Below, piece by piece: positions 7,650-16,223 of a DNA stretch of 38,203 bases. The DNA comes from Methylicorpusculum sp. (GTDB lineage Bacteria > Pseudomonadota > Gammaproteobacteria > Methylococcales > Methylomonadaceae): positions 1-38,203 of the forward strand of contig NZ_JAUSBX010000114.1 in assembly GCF_030651835.1 (NCBI RefSeq), in the 5' to 3' direction. The notes under the pieces are model-generated. The model worked only from the letters and a program-made list of their open reading frames with translations. It made no database searches and was not told the DNA's origin. The stretch's first letter is position 1; each line of letters opens with the position of its first letter. The position numbers and the translations under genes are program-made.

Positions 7650-9692
7650 ATGCCTCACTATACGACGAAAGCCATCCGAACCATCGCTCTTGTAGGCCAC
7701 GGCGCGGCAGGTAAAACCAGTTTGGCGGAAGCCCTGCTTCATGGTGCCGGTGCTATCAAAAACAAAGGCATGGTTGAAAAAGGGAATACGGTTTGTGATT
7801 TTGATTCACAGGAAAAATCCATCGGTCACTCCCTGCAAAGCGCTATCGTTCATTTTGAGCATGAAAATGCCTTGGTCCATCTGCTGGATACACCGGGATA
7901 TCCGGATTTTGCAGGGCAGGCCATTGCCGCCCTTGAAGCGGTTGAAACGGTATTGGTGGTCGTCAACGCTCAAACCGGTATCGAGCTCATGACTGAGCGG
8001 ATGTTGCGCTGGGCCAGGGAAAGAAAGCTTTGTACGATGATCGTGATCAACAAAATCGATGCCGATAATCTCGATTTACCCGGTTTGGTGGCAGACATTC
8101 GCACAAGATTCAATGGTTTGGTATTAGATCTTCCCGCCCACGGCGCAAAAGAGGTCGTCGAGGTACTGGCGCATGATTCAGGCATGGCCGATTTTGGATC
8201 GGTCGCTGAAGCGCATAATGAGTTGATTGAACGCATTGTTGAAGAAGACATGGCGCTGTTGGAGAAGTACCTTGAGGAAGGTGTAGAACCCAAACCCAGC
8301 GAAACTCACTCTCCATTTGAAAGTGCTTTGCGGGCCGGTTTTGCGCCTATTCTGTTTACTTCTGTTAGGACCGGAGCTGGCATTAAAGAATTGCTGCATG
8401 TGATTGCTAATCTGGCACCCAATCCCACCGAAGGCAATCTTCCTCCATTTTATAAAGTTCAGCCTGACGGTTCCATGGAAACCTTTCAGGCCGAACCCGA
8501 CCCGGATAAGCATGTGTTGGCTCATGTGTTCAAGGTTGTCAGCGATCCCTACATGGGCAAAGTAGGTATTTTCCGCATGCATCAAGGCACATTGAAGCAG
8601 GACGCACAGCTTTTTGTCGGCGATGCTAAACGCCCTTTCAAAGCCGCGCATCTTTATCAATTACAAGGCAAGGATTTTCAAGAAGTAGACGCTTTGATTC
8701 CCGGTGATATCGGCGCAGTGGTCAAAGTGGATGAAATCATGTTTGATGCAGTATTGCACGACTCTCACGACGAAGATTACATTCACCTTAAACCTATGCG
8801 CTTTCCACCATCAATGACCGGTTTGTCGGTAGAGACCAAACGTAAAGGTGACGAACAGCGTTTGTTCGACATACTCGATAAACTGGCTCTGGAAGATCCA
8901 ACGTTCATTATTGAACGCCGTCCTGCTACCAATGAGACAGTGATAATGGGCTTGGGCGATGCTCATCTTAAAGCCAAGCTGGAAAAAATGGTCAGCCAAT
9001 ACAAGCTGGAAGTCGATATCAAGCCCCCTCTCATTCCTTACCGAGAGACGATCAGCCAACCCGCAGAAGGTCATTGTCGTCATAAAAAACAAACCGGCGG
9101 GGCGGGTCAATTCGGCGAAGTGTTTTTGCGCATAGAGCCATTGGCACGAGGTGAAGGCATTGAATTCGTGGATGCAGTCAAAGGCGGTACCATCCCCGGT
9201 GCCTTTATGCCGGCCGTGGAAAAAGGTGTGCGTCAGGCATTAGATTTCGGCGTGGTGGCCGGTTTTCCTGTGATAGACCTGCGGGTCACTGTTTATGACG
9301 GCAAAACGCATGCTGTGGACAGTAAGGAAATTGCTTTCGTCACCGCCGGGCATAAAGCGGTAATTGAAGCTATCCGGGCGGCGAAGCCCCTTGTGCTGGA
9401 GCCGGTGGTTGATATTGAAATTATCGCTCCGGAAACGGCAATGGGCGATATAACCGGAGATCTTTCGGCCAAACGCGGACATATTACCGGAACGGATTCC
9501 CATAGCCCCGGCAGAATGCTTATCAGCGGCAAGGTACCATTGAGTGAACTGACCGACTATCAATCACGATTGAACGCGCTGACCAGCGGCCGCGGGCATT
9601 ATGCTATTGAATTGAGCCATTACGCGCCTTTGCCTGGACCTCTCCAGCAGCAGTTGACCAGCGGGTTTAAGTTGAAGGAAGAAGACCAATAA
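7650..9692 (+). CDS. EF-G-like translational GTPase (EF-G paralogue)
   Basis: 680 residues with the five-domain EF-G architecture: the GTPase domain holds G1 GHGAAGKTS (16-24), G3 DTPGYPDF (80-87) and G4 NKID (134-137); then a domain II barrel (about 285-375), domain III, domain IV (KQTGGAGQFGEVFLRIEPL onward) and a C-terminal domain V (MGDITGDLSAKRGHITGTDS). G1 departs from AHIDAGKTT of canonical EF-G, and switch I lacks RGITI, showing SIGHSLQSAI instead. This places it with the EF-G2/FusA-like paralogues rather than the main elongation factor. AAGGAG at 7637-7642 fixes the start. Monocistronic. Precise role (ribosome translocation variant or stress-related) is not inferable. Confidence 0.88.
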   Translation: MPHYTTKAIRTIALVGHGAAGKTSLAEALLHGAGAIKNKGMVEKGNTVCDFDSQEKSIGHSLQSAIVHFEHENALVHLLDTPGYPDFAGQAIAALEAVETVLVVVNAQTGIELMTERMLRWARERKLCTMIVINKIDADNLDLPGLVADIRTRFNGLVLDLPAHGAKEVVEVLAHDSGMADFGSVAEAHNELIERIVEEDMALLEKYLEEGVEPKPSETHSPFESALRAGFAPILFTSVRTGAGIKELLHVIANLAPNPTEGNLPPFYKVQPDGSMETFQAEPDPDKHVLAHVFKVVSDPYMGKVGIFRMHQGTLKQDAQLFVGDAKRPFKAAHLYQLQGKDFQEVDALIPGDIGAVVKVDEIMFDAVLHDSHDEDYIHLKPMRFPPSMTGLSVETKRKGDEQRLFDILDKLALEDPTFIIERRPATNETVIMGLGDAHLKAKLEKMVSQYKLEVDIKPPLIPYRETISQPAEGHCRHKKQTGGAGQFGEVFLRIEPLARGEGIEFVDAVKGGTIPGAFMPAVEKGVRQALDFGVVAGFPVIDLRVTVYDGKTHAVDSKEIAFVTAGHKAVIEAIRAAKPLVLEPVVDIEIIAPETAMGDITGDLSAKRGHITGTDSHSPGRMLISGKVPLSELTDYQSRLNALTSGRGHYAIELSHYAPLPGPLQQQLTSGFKLKEEDQ

Positions 9693-9822
9693 GTATTTGG
9701 CTGAATTGGGCGCTATGGGGGCGTACGTGATTACTTTTTCAAATCTTTTCTTGATTGGGGTTGTAAGCGGATTAATGGTTGCTAATGAATTTTTCAATAA
9801 GGTTTTCTTTATGGTTTTTATG

Positions 9823-9974
9823 TAACTACTCGCCCGCTTGAAATAGAAAGTGTAGGTGATTGATTGAAAAGGCTTCTGCAACAGGGATGTTGCAGAGAGC
9901 TACAAGGATGTATTCATGCGTCCTTTGAAATCAAGCACCTACACCCAATAAAATAGGAAGGGGTGAGCAGATAC
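9823..9974. repeat. 152-bp palindromic dispersed repeat A, copy 2 (core inverted)
   Basis: Starts with TAACTACTCGCC and ends with GAGCAGATAC in the same orientation as copy 1. However, the 63-bp core (9866-9928) between the 18-bp inverted arms (about 9848-9865 and 9929-9946) is the reverse complement of the copy 1 core, with about six mismatches. The internal hairpin TCTGCAACA/TGTTGCAGA is preserved. Confidence 0.8.
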
Positions 9975-10161
9975 GTTGCCATTCAGGGAAGCCTGTTGGG
10001 TCCGGCCGCAAAATGACTTAAGCTTCAGTAAGAGTGAATATGCATAGCGGCTGAGGTTTTTTGATTATAACGAGCAGATGATGATTGACTACAAAACACG
10101 ACTCAAAGTGAGTAATGGTAAGCCAGTATTGTCGATAGCCTTTTTATATGATGCAGAACGC

Positions 10162-11655
10162 ATGGCAAACTCTACTGTTGGCAGGACGCGTCAATTTCCA
10201 TCTATTTCACTGGCAGTGATAATCTTGTTTTTTACGCCGATTGAAGACACTCATGCCGCACAGCAAAAACCGGTAACTCCGCCTTTTGCTTGTTTTTCCA
10301 GTCAAATGAATGATCACTTGGCGCAAGCGCCCAACTATGAAAAGCCCGTCTGGAATTTACATGACACGCTAAAATTGCCCCAATGGCTTTCGCTTTCGCT
10401 GGAGCAACGCACGCGCTATGAAGTCTTGGGCGGACCGTTTCAAGCCAATGCGAAGGGGGGCGATCAGCAAATTCCATTGGCGACTTGCCTGAGTCTGGAA
10501 GCCAGCTTCAATGACTTTCGTTTGGGTGCCGAATTTATGGATTCACGCCAATTCGGCAGTGATTCAGGCTCTTCACTCAATAATACCCATGCGAATCAAT
10601 CGGACTTTTTGCAAGCCTATCTTGCCTGGGCACAAACAAATTTCCTGGACAGCGGCATCGGCACCGAGGTGATTCTGGGGCGGCAAACACTCAATTTGGG
10701 TAGCCGCCGGCTGGTCGCCCGAAATGTATTCCGTAACACGATCAATGCTTTTACCGGCGCACGTTTTCGTTTCCAGGACAATGGCAAATGGCAATTCAAC
10801 GGATTCGTGACCCTACCGGTCGGGCGCTACCCTAATGAAAAGCAAGAGCTGCTGGACAGTAAACATGAATGGGATACCGAGTTATACAAAACCTGGTTTT
10901 CCGGCGGTTTTTTGGAAATTTACGATATTGCCTGGAAAATAAATGCTGAATTATTTTTATATCATTTGAGCGAAGACGATCAAAACGAAAACGACACACG
11001 CAACCGGCGCTTGTTCACACCCGGTATGCGTTGGTACCGGAAACCGGCCAAAGGCGAGGTCGACTTTCAGGTCGAGACCGCCGGACAACTCGGGACAATT
11101 CGCGCGACAACGGAGGCCGATGACACAAAAAATCTGGACCATCAAGCCTGGTTTCAACATCTTTCTCTGGGCTATACCCTGGAGTTGCCTTGGTCTCCGC
11201 GTTTTGTGCTGCAATATGACTACGCCAGTGGCGACAGTAACCCCAATGACGATAAAAATGAACGTTTCGATACTTTGTTCGGCGCAAGGCGCTTTGAATA
11301 CAGCCCAACTGGTATTTATGGCGCGATAGCTCGCAGCAATATTAATTCACCCGGCACCCGTCTTATTATCGCTCCGCGAGATAACGTAGAAGCTTTTATC
11401 AGCCATCGGCTTATTTGGCTGGCGGAAAGCCGCGATACCTGGACGGCATCCGCCTTGAGGGATCGTAGCGGTGCCTCCGGCGATTTTCTGGGTCACCAAA
11501 TTGAGCTGTCTACCCGCTGGAATGTCAACAGCAGCTTTAATCTGGAAACCGGCTGGACACATCTCTTCAAAGGCGATTTTGCCCGTGATGCCCCCAATGC
11601 GCCGGATGAAGAAGATGTCGATTATTTTTATGTTCAAAGCCTGTTCCGATTCTGA
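10162..11655 (+). CDS. Alginate-export (AlgE-like) family outer-membrane porin
   Basis: An outer-membrane beta-barrel of about 497 residues. The start at ATG 10162 gives a normal Sec signal (MANSTVGRTRQF, hydrophobic SLAVIILFF, cleavage near THA-A). The in-frame ATG at 10078 would put 28 extra residues before it. The mature protein opens with the Alginate_exp pattern WLSLSLEQRTRYEVLGGPFQ and continues with alternating amphipathic strands, LGRQTLNLGSRRLVARNVFRNT, and a C-terminal aromatic FYVQSLFRF, the usual barrel-assembly signature. Family members export or pass anionic sugars. No alginate genes surround it, so the substrate is open. No clear ribosome binding site precedes either start. Confidence 0.8.
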   Translation: MANSTVGRTRQFPSISLAVIILFFTPIEDTHAAQQKPVTPPFACFSSQMNDHLAQAPNYEKPVWNLHDTLKLPQWLSLSLEQRTRYEVLGGPFQANAKGGDQQIPLATCLSLEASFNDFRLGAEFMDSRQFGSDSGSSLNNTHANQSDFLQAYLAWAQTNFLDSGIGTEVILGRQTLNLGSRRLVARNVFRNTINAFTGARFRFQDNGKWQFNGFVTLPVGRYPNEKQELLDSKHEWDTELYKTWFSGGFLEIYDIAWKINAELFLYHLSEDDQNENDTRNRRLFTPGMRWYRKPAKGEVDFQVETAGQLGTIRATTEADDTKNLDHQAWFQHLSLGYTLELPWSPRFVLQYDYASGDSNPNDDKNERFDTLFGARRFEYSPTGIYGAIARSNINSPGTRLIIAPRDNVEAFISHRLIWLAESRDTWTASALRDRSGASGDFLGHQIELSTRWNVNSSFNLETGWTHLFKGDFARDAPNAPDEEDVDYFYVQSLFRF

Positions 11656-11745
11656 CAAGCGAAGGGTTCACTAAACCGGAACGAAAAATAAAATGATTTG
11701 CCGTCTACGTTGCTGCCCCACCGTTTAAAAACGCAGCCTTTGGTA

Positions 11746-12300
11746 TCAACGAGCAGTACGGGCTTCGTGGCGCAAATAGTCGAGTTGCCGCTCATGCAAA
11801 TGGAGATTATCACGGACACGATCACGCTGCCTGTCCAGACTCCGAATGTCGTCACGAATTCGTGAACGGTCTTTTTCGCTCAATTTTTTATCGCGCAACT
11901 GGCTTTCTTTGCTGGACAGGTCATTATCGATTTTATCAAGTTCGGCCTGATCTTCATGTACTTTGTAGGCGGTGGAATGGTAATTTGCAAACACGCTATC
12001 AATGTGCGGCGGGCAAACGTGGTGATAGGGCTGGCCATTCAAACCGGTGGTAAAGGCATTATCCAGGCGGCAATAATCTTTCAGCCCTTGTTCGCGACCG
12101 GCCATATAAGCATTATTGTCAACGGCAATGCCGTATTCATTGCAGGCTTTAATATGATCAGACAGACGATTACTGGTTTCACCGGCAAGGCCGTCTTTGC
12201 TGCCTACTCCATACCAATCGCCATGCATGCAGTCTTGTTTGCTCAAGGTTGCACAGCCTGTCAAAACAATGAGGCTCAAAATGCCGGTAATATGATGCAT
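11746..12300 (-). CDS. DUF2799-type lipoprotein with C-terminal coiled coil
   Basis: 184 residues. Lipoprotein signal MHHITGILSLIVLTGC (lipobox LTGC, Cys16). The central part (about 22-110) carries the DUF2799 pattern DWYGVGSKDGLAG, DHIKACNEYGI, YMAGREQGLKDYC. Residues about 115-184 are highly charged and heptad-like (ELDKIDNDLSSKESQLRDKK, RSLDRQRDRVRDNL), predicted coiled coil. Probably anchored in the outer membrane facing the periplasm. Function of the family is unknown. Transcribed convergently with the porin. Confidence 0.8.
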   Translation of the reverse strand: MHHITGILSLIVLTGCATLSKQDCMHGDWYGVGSKDGLAGETSNRLSDHIKACNEYGIAVDNNAYMAGREQGLKDYCRLDNAFTTGLNGQPYHHVCPPHIDSVFANYHSTAYKVHEDQAELDKIDNDLSSKESQLRDKKLSEKDRSRIRDDIRSLDRQRDRVRDNLHLHERQLDYLRHEARTAR

Positions 12301-12530
12301 AGGTTTTTTCTCCCGCTAATTGAATTGCTGTCGATATCCTTCGCGTGGCCACATTTGCGGATTTCTGACGCGCTCTATTGTCCGATTGCGGCGTTGCGAA
12401 AACAGTTACATAGCTTGCTATGCGCCTGTTTCCGCGCATTGCTCTCGAACCAAATAGCATTGCCATAAAAGCCGCAAACATGACCGTGCGAAGTCCATTA
12501 ATTCTAGCCGATTGAAAAAATAAACGAAAA
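12301..12530. other. Intergenic sequence with short palindromes
   Basis: Upstream of the DUF2799 gene. It contains the palindrome CATAGC-TT-GCTATG (near 12411-12424) but no credible coding frame. Promoter elements for the lipoprotein gene must lie here but I cannot fix them. Confidence 0.35.
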
Positions 12531-12646
12531 TACTCGCCACCTTTCAATTGAGAGCGTAGGTGATTGATTGAAAAAATTCTGCACAAGGATGTTGCGGAGA
12601 GCTACAAGGGCGTATTCTTGCGTCCTTCAAAATCGAGTATCTACAA
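12531..12646. repeat. Dispersed repeat A, copy 3 (degenerate)
   Basis: TACTCGCC, CGTAGGTGATTGATTGAAAA, GTTGC, GAGAGCTACAAGG, TTGCGTCCTT and the rest of the core follow the order and orientation of copy 2. The right arm is degraded (ATCGAGTATCTACAA) and the right flank is lost. Confidence 0.75.
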
Positions 12647-12848
12647 GCGGGTGTGTGGTTAGAGCACAAGAATAATTATATGCTGCTGTATTAGAACCAT
12701 CCAATAAAGCCAATTGGGGGGATTGATTTTTCTAAGGACTATGGGACTATGACAGTACATTGAGAATAATATGATTGCTCAGTGCCTATCGTGTCTAACC
12801 TTGATCCTGCTGCACACATTAGCGGTCACTAAATATTAAGATAAAATT

Positions 12849-13289
12849 ATGAGTGAATTACTGCATGTTGTCTGTCCTTATTGTTCGGCCACCAACCGTT
12901 TGCCAAGCAATCGGCTGCGACAGGGACCGAAATGCGGGCAATGTCACACACTTTTATTTAACGGGCATCCTTTAGAACTGAACAGTTCCAACTTTGAAAA
13001 ACAGGTGTCTCGAAATGACATTCCGTTGTTGGTCGATTTTTGGGCGGAATGGTGTGGTCCATGCAAAATGATGGCTCCAGCTTTCGAACAAGCAGCAAAA
13101 CTGTTGGAACCTGACGTTCGCCTGGGCAAATTGAATACTGAAGCGGAATCGGCGCTTAGTGCAAGATATAACATTCGTAGCATACCCACACTGATAGTGT
13201 TTAAAAATGGCCGGGAATTGACTCGGCAATCTGGCGCTATGAATGCGGGGGATATTGTACGATGGGTGAAAGGATCGATGCATTTTTAA
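12849..13289 (+). CDS. trxC: Thioredoxin 2 (TrxC)
   Basis: 146 residues. An N-terminal zinc ribbon with two Cys pairs (C9/C12 in VVCPYC and C29/C32 in PKCGQC) precedes a thioredoxin domain with the active site WCGPC (68-72) and the cis-proline segment RSIPTLIVF. This two-part architecture defines TrxC, a cytosolic disulfide reductase linked to oxidative stress, as distinct from TrxA. Length equals the family norm (about 139-148). No ribosome binding site stronger than AAGATAAA is seen. Single gene, convergent with the DUF2934 gene 24 bp downstream. Confidence 0.93.
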   Translation: MSELLHVVCPYCSATNRLPSNRLRQGPKCGQCHTLLFNGHPLELNSSNFEKQVSRNDIPLLVDFWAEWCGPCKMMAPAFEQAAKLLEPDVRLGKLNTEAESALSARYNIRSIPTLIVFKNGRELTRQSGAMNAGDIVRWVKGSMHF

Positions 13290-13313
13290 CCAACAACTCT
13301 GAAGTTGCCGGTT

Positions 13314-13733
13314 TTACCAAGGCTTTAGAGGATGCCATCTGGCAATGATTTTTCTGCATTCAGCTTTCCATAAGCAAGATTCAAATTCGTTGCAGTCATT
13401 ACCCGGTAGAGAGTTGAAGCAAGGATCAATATCCAGTAATTTCTGGATAGCTTGAATTATTTCTTCTGCCAGAGTCATCGTCTCTAAACCTTCAATACCT
13501 ACCGATTTTGCTAAAAGCCGAAGCCCTTGAATGGATATGCCGCCATCTTCATAGGCAATAGCCTGATAACGCGTAATCTGCATTAATATAAAGTTTTTTT
13601 CGGCCAGTAACCAATCATCGAGTTTTCGCCCGGGTAAAAAATGCCGCCGTTCGGACAAGAAGTACGCCGCTTCAGAAATCCATTGGTGCCGGAATTCAAC
13701 ATCAGATAATCGGCCCGCAGAGCGATTGTCCAT
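13314..13733 (-). CDS. DUF2934 protein with C-terminal SAP/Rho-N-like and Cys-rich tail
   Basis: 139 residues in three parts. Residues about 14-47 fit DUF2934 (ISEAAYFLSERRHFLPGRKLDDWLLAEKNFI). Residues about 72-103 look like a SAP or Rho-N-type helix-extended-loop-helix (LRLLAKSVGIEGLETMTLAEEIIQAIQ). The tail has a Cys pattern PCF-DC-SC-W-EC-RK (about 104-129), perhaps a small metal site. Similar small fusions are often associated with nucleic-acid binding, but no function is established. Not obviously linked to any neighbour. Confidence 0.65.
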   Translation of the reverse strand: MDNRSAGRLSDVEFRHQWISEAAYFLSERRHFLPGRKLDDWLLAEKNFILMQITRYQAIAYEDGGISIQGLRLLAKSVGIEGLETMTLAEEIIQAIQKLLDIDPCFNSLPGNDCNEFESCLWKAECRKIIARWHPLKPW

Positions 13734-14465
13734 TCTGCTAGATCAATTTAGAAAGTCTTAACATAAAAATTCATTCATTTGGTTATTTTTCATAGCGCTA
13801 CAACAATTCCCAGTTTGATATTTTCAGCGTCATTTTGGGTGGGTAAAAGCCTTTCGAGCACAGTAAACACAGCCATGGGGACTTGATAGTAGCATCCCTG
13901 CTACCGACATTCTCAAAAAGTTTTCCCCAGTCCTTTTTCCCGCTTCAAATTGAGAATTGCTGATAGTGCCATGATTAAAATGTTATTTTCACGTCAGTAT
14001 AAGTGTCAACTGCGTTGCAGGCGATATTCTTTTTAATATTGCTCAAAATCATTTCATCAATTAGTCTTATTCTTGAAGTTCAGAAGACTCCGCCTGTTTT
14101 CCTAAATGGCATCTTTTAAAACAAGATCTGGATTTGAACTCGTTTATAGAGACTAAAAAATAGATTTTTTGTAAATTTGTAACTATTCAATGGAGCATAA
14201 AACGAACGTGATGTTCCGGTTTTGTTGTCTGCGCCACACCCCTTGAATCGTAGCTTTTAGCTCTTCTTGATGACCCCTTTTTCATGATGAGTAGGCTCTA
14301 CCGGCCGTGTTCAGTCATTTGTTTTTGCTTGAATGAAAAATCTTTTTAATCAGGAGAATTCCTTGTCTAATGAAATCCCTACATCTTACTTTTTTTAGTT
14401 GATCTGTTTTGAGCTGAGAAAGTTCCAAATCCCAAAGACAGGTTATCAATGTCATTCAAAATTCG
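13734..14465. other. Long intergenic region containing repeat B
   Basis: More than 700 bp with no credible gene. Repeat B copy 2 lies at 13801-13862, and related fragments (GAATTGCTG-like) recur to about 13970. The remainder is AT-rich and may hold the promoter of the decayed sensor gene downstream. Confidence 0.45.
13801..13862 (-). repeat. Dispersed repeat B, copy 2
   Basis: Reverse complement of 686-745: CAACAATTCCCAGTTTGA at 13801 pairs with TCAAACTGGGAATTGCTG at 724-741, and GCGTCA, GGGT and AAAAGCCTTT follow in order. Non-coding. Confidence 0.65.
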
Positions 14466-16147
14466 TTGATACTGGCTGCGATTTACTTTCTGTTAGGCAT
14501 TGCCGGTCTTCAACTGGCTATCCCTCTTGGTTATGCTACCGCTATATTCCCCTCGGCAGGCATCGCTTGTGCCGCAGTTCTTTTCGGTGGTGTCAGGTTG
14601 TTACCAGGAGTTTGGATCGGCTCGGCAGGCGTTAACCCCTGGATCGCTTCATGCCAGGGTAGTTTAAGTAAAGAAAAGCTGTTGCTGGCGGCGACTATTG
14701 CTTTGGGGGCTATGCTTCAAGCCTGGATTACCAATTTTTTAGTCCGTGATTATTTAAAAGGTGCATGGCTTAGATTGGATGATGACCGGGACATCATTCA
14801 ACTCCTGTTTCTGGCCGGGCCAACGGCTTGCCTGATTTCAGCGAGTTGGGCAAATGTCGCCCTGATGCTGCTGGATATGATTTCTATTGATGAATTACTT
14901 TTCGCGCCGCTAACCTTGATGGTATTGCAACGTAAAAATCCACTATGGCACTACCGACTGAAAACGGTTGCCATACCCTCGCTTTTCGTTACAGCAGTGA
15001 TAATTGCAGCCTTGTTTATGTCTCCAATAACGAATTCCTGAGAATCAAGCAGCAAATTGCCGGGCATGGCCAATTGCTGAGCAGTCAGTTACGATCGAAG
15101 CTGCTGTCTTATGAAGAAATCGTCGCTTCTTTAAATAATCTGTTTGTAACTTATCCCCATCTGGATGTTGCAGCCTTTAAACAAAAACCAGAACGCACTG
15201 AGCTATGACATTGCATCGGATACGATAAGGTCTGCCGCAATTAAAGTTGCCACCCAAACTCAAATGCCGGCGTCCTCTGTTCGTCTTGTGCAAGAACAAG
15301 GTACCAGTACCGGTGTGCTGTTGCTGGACCCTGTCTATCTCGATCAGGCATCCCATCAGCAAAGCTCATCCAGCAATCGGATACCTTATGGTTTTGCTGT
15401 TGGCGTATTCCGCGTCGAGAAAATGTTAACAGATCTGTTTAAGAAGGATTTGCCGAAAGGGCTTGCGTTAACGCTTGATGATAAAGAAGCCGTTACCGGT
15501 AACGGATTTCTATATCGCGCGGGTCAGATTTATCAGTCTGAATCTAGCATGTTTACCTGGGCAGATGAGATTCCATTTAATGGGCGGCTCTGGCGCCTGA
15601 CGCTTTATTCCTCAGAAGCCTACATGGCGTCCAATCGTTCTTTATTGGCCTGGATGGTATTGGCTAAAGGGCTTGTTCTCTCCAGTTTGCTACAGGCTTT
15701 TTTACTGGCGATGACCGGGCGCGCTGCAGTTGTTCAAAGACAGGTGCAAGAGCAAACAAAAACGCTGCAACAAGAAAGTGAAAAAAACCGTGCGCTCTTG
15801 CGTAATGGCAGCGATGGTATCTACATTCTTGATGTCGAAGGCAATATTCTTGAGATTAGCGATTCGTTCTGTGAAATGTTGGGTTACCGGCTAGACGAGA
15901 TGATAGGAATGAACGACTCCAAATGGGATGCTCACTTTTTACCCAGTGAACTCACCCGGAAATTTCAGCAAATTTCCTTACAAAAGACGCGCGTTCAATT
16001 CGAGACCTGTCACAAGCACAAGAGATGCTGGAAAGTGAATTGATTGGAATAGCAAAAGCAAAAAATCGAGTAATCGTATGGAATAATCCAATTTTCGAAA
16101 AATGTTGGGTTTACAACAAAGATGAATTGGGCGAATTCACCCCATAA
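14466..16147 (+). pseudogene. Decayed MASE1-CHASE-PAS sensor gene
   Basis: Consecutive fragments in different frames add up to one membrane sensor. 14466-15041 encodes MASE1 transmembrane helices (FLLGIAGLQLAIPLGYATAIFPSAGIA, then FLVRDYL). About 15030-15165 continues in another frame. 15165-16043 returns to the first frame with a CHASE-type periplasmic domain (SYDIASDTIRSAAIKVATQ to LWRLTLYSSEAYM), a transmembrane helix and a PAS domain (LLRNGSDGIYILDVEGN-DSFCEMLGYRLDEM). A second PAS start (LESELIGIAKAKNRVIVWNNPIFE) follows in a shifted frame and stops at 16145. No output domain (GGDEF, EAL or kinase) survives. At least three frameshifts and a terminal loss make it non-functional. No good start codon exists. 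Confidence 0.75.
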
Positions 16148-16223
16148 ATGCAATACCTTGTTGCAGTGGTTGGAGAAAATACAATAAGACAGGTTATTTC
16201 AGTGCTCGACCGCCGATCATCAG

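Noticed and set aside
386-12646. Repeat A copies considered as a CRISPR array
   Set aside because: Copies are kilobases apart, palindromic and of variable integrity; no regular spacers or cas genes.
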